Shown piece by piece: positions 56,438-61,156 of a stretch of DNA of 64,000 bases; positions within the stretch are counted from its first letter, which is position 1; each line of letters opens with the position of its first letter. A program made the translations under genes and the position numbers. This stretch comes from Loktanella sp. 5RATIMAR09 (GTDB lineage: Bacteria > Pseudomonadota > Alphaproteobacteria > Rhodobacterales > Rhodobacteraceae). The notes under the pieces were generated by a model. It had not been told where the DNA came from, ran no database searches, and was given only the letters and a program-made list of their open reading frames with translations. The stretch is from the NCBI RefSeq assembly GCF_001419985.1, contig NZ_LJAL01000001.1, forward strand, positions 124,001-188,000. The letters are read 5' to 3'.

Positions 56438-56907
56438 CCGCAACCGATCCCACCGAAGAGCAAACAGCAAGGCGACCCATGTCATACGCTGGCGCTGCTG
56501 ACACGGGACCTTGCGAGGGGCGGCAAGCCTCCCCTTCGAACCCCACCGGCGCGGGAAAAGCCCGCACCAAAGAGCTGCTGACCGAGACGTTCGTCTTTCG
56601 GTGCACAGCGGCAGAGAAGGCCCTGTTGCGCGCCAAGGCCGAGGCCGCAGGTCTGCCTGCTGCGACCCTGCTGCGCGAGGCCTTGGGCCTGACTGAGGCC
56701 CGCCGTCGCAAGCCCATCCCCCGCGTTGATCCGGCGCTGGTGCTGGCCGTCGGGCGCATCGGCGGCAACCTCAACCAGATTGCCCGCTGGCTGAACCGCG
56801 CGGTGCTGGCGGGCCAGGCCGACCTCGACGCCCTCACCGTTGCCCGCCGCCTGCTGACCATCGAACGCCAGCTTGCCCAGATCGTCGAGGCGTCGCGCCG
56901 ATGCTGA
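56434..56907 (+). CDS. MobC-type relaxosome accessory protein
   Basis: Protein of 157 residues: a disordered N-terminus, then the bacterial mobilisation (MobC) domain with FRCTAAEKALLRAKAEAAGL (ribbon-helix-helix-like) and VGRIGGNLNQIARWLNRAVLAG, diagnostic of MobC. It helps the relaxase open oriT. ATG 56434 overlaps the upstream stop in ATGA, and its own end overlaps the relaxase start by 7 bp, giving coupled expression. Confidence 0.88.
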   Translation: MTATDPTEEQTARRPMSYAGAADTGPCEGRQASPSNPTGAGKARTKELLTETFVFRCTAAEKALLRAKAEAAGLPAATLLREALGLTEARRRKPIPRVDPALVLAVGRIGGNLNQIARWLNRAVLAGQADLDALTVARRLLTIERQLAQIVEASRRC

Positions 56908-58454
56908 TCAAGTTCTTCCGCAACGGCAAAGGCGCGGGCACTGGTCCGGTCGGCTACCTCGTCGCGGATAAAGTGCTGGCCTATGACGACAACCGCGACC
57001 TGATCCGCGATGCTGAAGGCCTGCCCGAGACCATCACCCGCGACCCGTTGCCCGAGGTCCTGCGCGGCAATCCAGACCGCACAGAAGTCCTGATCGACGC
57101 CAGCCGCCACCAATGGACATACCGCGCGGGCGTTATCAGCTTTGCCGCCACTGACGCCCCGACCGATGACCAGCAGGCCGAGGTCATGGACGGGTTCGAG
57201 AGGCTGGCCTTCGCGGGGCTGGACCCTGAGCAATATGAGGTGCTTTGGGTCCGCCATCGCCACGAAGGCCGGGTCGAGCTTCACTTCTGCACGCCGCGCC
57301 TGGAGCTGACGACCGGCAAGAGTCTCAATATCGCGCCACCGGGCTACCAGGACGCCTACGACAGCCTGCGGGACGTGATGAACCAGCGCCATGGCTGGGC
57401 CGACCCCATGGACGTAGAGCGCGCCCAGGATGTCCGCGACACCATAGAAGCCCCGACCCGCGCCCAGGGCCGGGACGAACTGCACGCCTGGATACAGGAC
57501 CAGATCGACCTTGGCCTGATCACAAACCGCGCTTCCATGGTCGACGGCCTTACCGAAGCAGGCTTCGACCTGCCACGCACCGGCAAAGCCTACATCACCG
57601 CCCGCGACCCCGAGACAGGCGAACGCTGGCGGCTGAAAGGAGAGATTTTCCATGAAGACTGGCAAGCCGACCCGGCTGAGCGAGAAGCTGAACGCGGAAC
57701 TCGACACGATCCGGGCCGAACACGTCGCCTCGATCTCATCCCAGCTCAAGAGCTTCAGAATCGATTTGAAGAACATTGTGGGCGCCGCGCAGCATACCAT
57801 CGCGAGCGATACGCGCCGCTTTCAGACCGAGACAGCGAGCATGTTCGAGCGACGGCTGAGCTCGGTCCGCCTCTGGCTGACGATCTCGCCCTGGCTGATC
57901 GCGGCGATGGTGCTGACGGGGATCGCTTCGATGATGGCCGCGAGCTTTTTCTGGACGGTGCATCTGACGCGCTCGGAACTGACGGAGCTGGGTCTGACAC
58001 GGATCGAGCGGCCCGAGGGGACATGGCTGATCCTGGACCCATCGAAGACACGGCTGCGCACCTGCACGATGGGCGGTCAGAGCGTGACATGCATTCGGAT
58101 CGAGGAGGACTAGATGACCCAACTGACAGCCTTGGAACGCGACTTGCTCGCCTGCGTAGAGCGGTTGGTGATGGCCTCCGAAGCCTCCGCGAAGGATTTG
58201 ACTGCCTTGGAGACACGCTCGACCAGCAGGATCGAGAGGGAACTGGCTGGCTTGAAAGACTGCGTGGCCTTGCTCATTCGTTCACAAGCCGCATCCATGA
58301 AGGCCTTGAACGGATTGCTGAACGACGAGGCGAACTACAAGATGCTGGACGAGAACTTAGCGCAAAGCTTGAGCTTAGCGAAAGCCGCCGCCGAGAGATT
58401 GAGGGACAGCTAGACAGCCAGGAGGGGCATGCGGAGAGGGGGTTGCGGCATTGA
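56901..58454 (+). CDS. relaxase of the ColE1 MbeA (MOB-HEN) type
   Basis: Mobilization nuclease of 517 residues. The N-terminus MLIKFFRNGKGAGTGPVGYL places Tyr19 exactly where ColE1 MbeA has its catalytic Tyr19. The second signature WVRHRHEGRVELHF gives His119, Glu126 and His128, matching the MbeA H97-E104-N106 triad with Asn replaced by His. The C-terminal half (after ~250) is Arg/Asp/Gly-rich and, in another frame, encodes two further genes. It would nick oriT and lead DNA transfer with a helper plasmid. Confidence 0.9.
   Translation: MLIKFFRNGKGAGTGPVGYLVADKVLAYDDNRDLIRDAEGLPETITRDPLPEVLRGNPDRTEVLIDASRHQWTYRAGVISFAATDAPTDDQQAEVMDGFERLAFAGLDPEQYEVLWVRHRHEGRVELHFCTPRLELTTGKSLNIAPPGYQDAYDSLRDVMNQRHGWADPMDVERAQDVRDTIEAPTRAQGRDELHAWIQDQIDLGLITNRASMVDGLTEAGFDLPRTGKAYITARDPETGERWRLKGEIFHEDWQADPAEREAERGTRHDPGRTRRLDLIPAQELQNRFEEHCGRRAAYHRERYAPLSDRDSEHVRATAELGPPLADDLALADRGDGADGDRFDDGRELFLDGASDALGTDGAGSDTDRAARGDMADPGPIEDTAAHLHDGRSERDMHSDRGGLDDPTDSLGTRLARLRRAVGDGLRSLREGFDCLGDTLDQQDREGTGWLERLRGLAHSFTSRIHEGLERIAERRGELQDAGRELSAKLELSESRRREIEGQLDSQEGHAERGLRH
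57652..58113 (+). CDS. MbeB-like mobilization protein, nested in the relaxase gene
   Basis: Protein of 153 residues in the +1 frame inside the relaxase gene, with its own ribosome site (GGAGA 8 nt before ATG 57652). It has an N-terminal coiled-coil-like region (LSEKLNAELDTIRAEH), a strong membrane helix (SPWLIAAMVLTGIASMMAA, ~79-97) and a C-terminal domain with two Cys (RTCTMGGQSVTC). The nested position mirrors mbeB within ColE1 mbeA. The protein looks real by composition and start signal, though sequence similarity to MbeB is not shown here. Confidence 0.72.
   Translation: MKTGKPTRLSEKLNAELDTIRAEHVASISSQLKSFRIDLKNIVGAAQHTIASDTRRFQTETASMFERRLSSVRLWLTISPWLIAAMVLTGIASMMAASFFWTVHLTRSELTELGLTRIERPEGTWLILDPSKTRLRTCTMGGQSVTCIRIEED
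58114..58413 (+). CDS. MbeD-like mobilization protein, nested in the relaxase gene
   Basis: Protein of 99 residues, also in the +1 frame inside the relaxase gene. It starts at ATG 58114 directly after the stop of the MbeB-like gene, with GGAGGA upstream. Sequence MTQLTALERDLLACVERLVM and a helical coiled-coil body with LNDEANYKMLDENLAQSL match the MbeD (MbeD/MobD-like) style of short helical proteins. In ColE1 the mbeD gene is in the same nested place, where it acts in entry exclusion/transfer. Confidence 0.72.
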   Translation: MTQLTALERDLLACVERLVMASEASAKDLTALETRSTSRIERELAGLKDCVALLIRSQAASMKALNGLLNDEANYKMLDENLAQSLSLAKAAAERLRDS

Positions 58455-58566
58455 GTTGTTGCCTCTGGGACGATCCATACAGCGTCAATAATTCTACACC
58501 TTCGCTATTTTTTTGCCAATTGGTCTTTTGGTGCTAGAGTGCAGGGGGGAGTTGTGGAGAGTTGAA

Positions 58567-59688
58567 ATGCTTAGAACTGGGTTTAGGGTTCGTGGTTTGC
58601 CTCGCCCACCTTACATCAAGCGCGCAACGTTGTCTGGGATTGAGCTTGGACGCACGGTGAGTTTGGAAACGAATCCACCGTTTACGCCTGGATTCTTGGT
58701 TGGGGACCCTGGTGACGGTGTCACTAGATGTTTGGAAGAGCTCGCAAGTAGTGCCCCAAATGCGAATGAACGAGAATACTCTCTCATGGTTTCTGACCTA
58801 ACCAAGCGCTCGGAATGGGCGCTAATGGAGTTCTTAGTTAAGCTAAGAAATGATGTAATTACATCCATCTCTGTGGCAGACCCTAGGAAACTACCAGACT
58901 ATCATTTTCGCGGCTTTGGCTTTCTGGCGATCCTATACTGGTGTGTCGAATATAGCTGCGAAGGGCCGGAACCAGTGTTCGAGGACTCGCCTTATCTTGC
59001 GCGCTACAAGAAAGCGAAAAACCCGATCAAGGTACTTCTTACTGCTGGGTTGTCTGAATTCTTAGAGCTTGGGGGCCTGTTCTTCGACCTCGTAACAAGT
59101 GCAGTCGAAGAGTCAGTAGAAGAGCGCATCAAGAAAAACCTAAACGCGCTTGCTCGATCGAAGCTGCCGATCGGAGATGGCCCAGCATCCGAAATCCGCG
59201 ACAAGCTGTCAAACCGAGAGGTGGTTTCTTCTGAAGCTATTCGTGAAGCACTGACCAAGGAGTTTTGTCATGGTTTTGCTCAGCTGTCAGCGGCATTTCC
59301 AGAGCGCACATTCCTTGGGTTTGTTGATGCGGTAGACATACTGGCTAGCGGTAGCGTCACCCGTGCGGGTATTCAGTTTCGTGATGAGTTCGCAGAGGTG
59401 TTTGTTTCGTTTGAATCCCAGGAAAATGCCAAGGTGCTCATGGGCGGTCGGGGCCAAGATCAGGAGATGATTAGTGAGCTCTTTCCGTCGGATTGGATGG
59501 TTCATCGCCTCAAAAGTATCACCGTGGAGGAGCTCCTAAAGAGCCTGCGGACCGTGCTACCTGCCAAGCAATACGACTCAATACAAGCGTTTGGCGCAAA
59601 CCGGCATCCCGACTCAAAGATCGACCTCCTCGAGTTTGCCGATCACTGGGATCAGATGCAAAGGGGGCCAAGTGATGAATTGGTCTGA
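58567..59688 (+). CDS. unknown protein, first gene of an L7/L12-fusion cassette
   Basis: Protein of 373 residues that I do not recognise. It has no signal peptide and no convincing membrane helix; [13 protein letters not shown] and [20 protein letters not shown] are hydrophobic but look buried. Acidic and basic residues are balanced. It is AT-richer than the flanks, a sign of transfer. ATG 58567 has GGAG about 10 nt upstream (preferred over TTG 58513). Its last 14 bp overlap the gene encoding the L7/L12 fusion, so the two are translated as a unit. Confidence 0.75.
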   Translation: MLRTGFRVRGLPRPPYIKRATLSGIELGRTVSLETNPPFTPGFLVGDPGDGVTRCLEELASSAPNANEREYSLMVSDLTKRSEWALMEFLVKLRNDVITSISVADPRKLPDYHFRGFGFLAILYWCVEYSCEGPEPVFEDSPYLARYKKAKNPIKVLLTAGLSEFLELGGLFFDLVTSAVEESVEERIKKNLNALARSKLPIGDGPASEIRDKLSNREVVSSEAIREALTKEFCHGFAQLSAAFPERTFLGFVDAVDILASGSVTRAGIQFRDEFAEVFVSFESQENAKVLMGGRGQDQEMISELFPSDWMVHRLKSITVEELLKSLRTVLPAKQYDSIQAFGANRHPDSKIDLLEFADHWDQMQRGPSDELV

Positions 59689-60466
59689 TGTTTCGAGACA
59701 GGTCGATAGTGCGAATGTGTCACCTACTGAAGCTATAAGGCTTTGGTTCAAGTTGGCAAAGGCGGCCTTCGACAGAGGTGAGGGTGCTCGATATTCTTCG
59801 TTTTTGTCGGAGTTCGCCGCCAGACGAAAGGTGGATGTACCGCCTGATAGCATTGAGGAATTTGAACGCTTAGTTTTTCAGGTAGAGGGCGACCTCGACG
59901 GCCTGCATAGAGAATTGGTGGCAAAGAACCTCTCAGTGGCAATTGAAGCGTTTTCTGATCAAGAGAGTGACAACGCCAAGACCGTTGAAGCATTCAAAAG
60001 CATAGAAACTGAAGCATCTGGTGCAAGTCGCCAGAGTACCAACCCAGGTTATGTAGTTGGAGTAGTTGGGGGTGAACGGCGTTTTGGAAGCAACAGCTTG
60101 AAAGTCCTAGCTGAAGAAATCGTTGGCCTCACACTTCTCGAGGCACAAGAGCTGAAAACCATCCTCAAGGATGAGTATGGAATCGAGCCTGCCGCAGGTG
60201 GCGCTGTGATGATGGCAGGCCCTGCTGGCGACGCTGGCGGTCCAGCTGCTGAAGAAAAGACCGAATTTGATGTCGTTCTGAAGAACGCTGGCGCTTCCAA
60301 GATCAATGTGATCAAGGAAGTCCGCGGCATCACAGGTCTTGGCCTGAAAGAAGCCAAGGACCTAGTCGAAGCCGGTGGCAAGATTAAAGAAGGCGTTGGC
60401 AAAGACGAAGCCGAAGAGATAAAAGGCAAGCTGGAAGCAGCTGGCGCAGAGGTCGAGCTAAGCTAA
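59675..60466 (+). CDS. fusion protein: unknown N-terminal region + complete ribosomal L7/L12
   Basis: Protein of 263 residues. Residues 1-140 ([20 protein letters not shown] onward) are an unrecognised helical region. Residues 141-263 read as near-complete bacterial L7/L12: [20 protein letters not shown] (N-terminal dimerisation part), a Gly/Ala hinge ([15 protein letters not shown]), and the C-terminal domain with [20 protein letters not shown] and [12 protein letters not shown]. The L7/L12 portion strongly resembles Rhodobacterales rplL. AAGGGGG precedes ATG 59675. No stop or start separates the parts. It overlaps the 58567 gene by 14 bp. Confidence 0.85.
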   Translation: MNWSDVSRQVDSANVSPTEAIRLWFKLAKAAFDRGEGARYSSFLSEFAARRKVDVPPDSIEEFERLVFQVEGDLDGLHRELVAKNLSVAIEAFSDQESDNAKTVEAFKSIETEASGASRQSTNPGYVVGVVGGERRFGSNSLKVLAEEIVGLTLLEAQELKTILKDEYGIEPAAGGAVMMAGPAGDAGGPAAEEKTEFDVVLKNAGASKINVIKEVRGITGLGLKEAKDLVEAGGKIKEGVGKDEAEEIKGKLEAAGAEVELS

Positions 60467-60490
60467 AAAAAGAGCTTCGAAATACGCGTG

Positions 60491-60781
60491 CTATGCGGCA
60501 ATAAGAGGCTCAATATCCGACACATCGATTTCCTTCGCCGCCAGTGCCATGTCGTAGTTCGTTTGCAAATTCACCCAGTAGGCCGGGGTCGTGTTGAACA
60601 CACGCGCAAGGCGCAGCGCCGTGTCAGGCGTGATTCCGGTCGTGCCCTTGATCAACCGCTCGATCCGCGTCCGAGGCACGCCAAGACGCCGCGCAAACGC
60701 GATAGCTCCCATGTCCAAAGGATCGAGGTAAAGCTCCTTTAGGACTTCACCGGGGTGCATCGGGTCTTCAAGCAAGTTCAT
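60491..60781 (-). CDS. higA: HigA-type antitoxin
   Basis: HigA-family antitoxin of 96 residues with a helix-turn-helix XRE-like core (ARRLGVPRTRIERLIKGTTGITPDTALRLARVFNTTPAYWVNLQ) after the family start MHPGEVLKEL. It lies 12 nt downstream of higB, the usual toxin-first order. It neutralises HigB and represses the operon through the palindrome at 61084. In frame, Met8 (60760) is an alternative start. Confidence 0.92.
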   Translation of the reverse strand: MNLLEDPMHPGEVLKELYLDPLDMGAIAFARRLGVPRTRIERLIKGTTGITPDTALRLARVFNTTPAYWVNLQTNYDMALAAKEIDVSDIEPLIAA

Positions 60782-60793
60782 CAGCGTATCCTC

Positions 60794-61075
60794 TCAATGG
60801 TAGTCCACAATCTCGACATCGGCGGGGCCGTTCGGCGTCCAGACAAAGCAGATGCGCCATTGCCCATTGATCCGCACGGAGTGTTGCCCGGCGCGATCCC
60901 CTTTCAGTTCTTCCAGGTGGTTGCCGGGCGGGAACCGCAAGTCTTCGACAACAACCGCAGCATCCAGCGCCGAAAGCATCGCCCGCGTGCGCTTCACCAA
61001 GTCACCCGGGAAGCCTTTGCCGTACTTGCCTTGCACAGCGTTGGCGGCGAATTTGCCCTTGGTGCTTTGAATCAT
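60794..61075 (-). CDS. higB: HigB-type toxin (RelE/ParE superfamily)
   Basis: Toxin of 93 residues, a ribosome-dependent mRNA endonuclease in the RelE superfamily. PGDLVKRTRAMLSALDAA and the C-terminal HSVRINGQWRICFVWTPNGPADVEIVDYH are the HigB hallmarks, including the Arg and terminal Tyr-His. It precedes higA by 12 nt. Its promoter and palindrome lie at 61082-61110. Confidence 0.92.
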   Translation of the reverse strand: MIQSTKGKFAANAVQGKYGKGFPGDLVKRTRAMLSALDAAVVVEDLRFPPGNHLEELKGDRAGQHSVRINGQWRICFVWTPNGPADVEIVDYH

Positions 61076-61081
61076 GAAGGT

Positions 61082-61110
61082 GGTGTATCATGCAAAGATA
61101 CATGTGTCAA
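61082..61110 (-). promoter_or_regulatory. higBA promoter and HigA operator
   Basis: TTGACA (minus strand, 61110-61105) as -35 with TACACC at 61087-61082 after 17 nt. Over it lies an inverted repeat TGTATC (61084-61089) / GATACA (61097-61102), spacing 7, a likely HigA operator. Confidence 0.65.
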
Positions 61111-61156
61111 GGAGTGATACGCAATCAAGGCATTGCAGCTAATTTCCTCGGGTCTA

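Noticed and set aside
57245-57655. A third nested plus-strand frame inside the relaxase gene
   Set aside because: Pro/Arg/Gly-rich with no ribosome site and no protein-like pattern, unlike the two nested frames at 57652 and 58114.
56427-57800. A 457-codon minus-strand frame across mobC and the relaxase
   Set aside because: The plus-strand proteins are clearly real (MobC and MbeA-type motifs), whereas this frame has no motif and no ribosome site.
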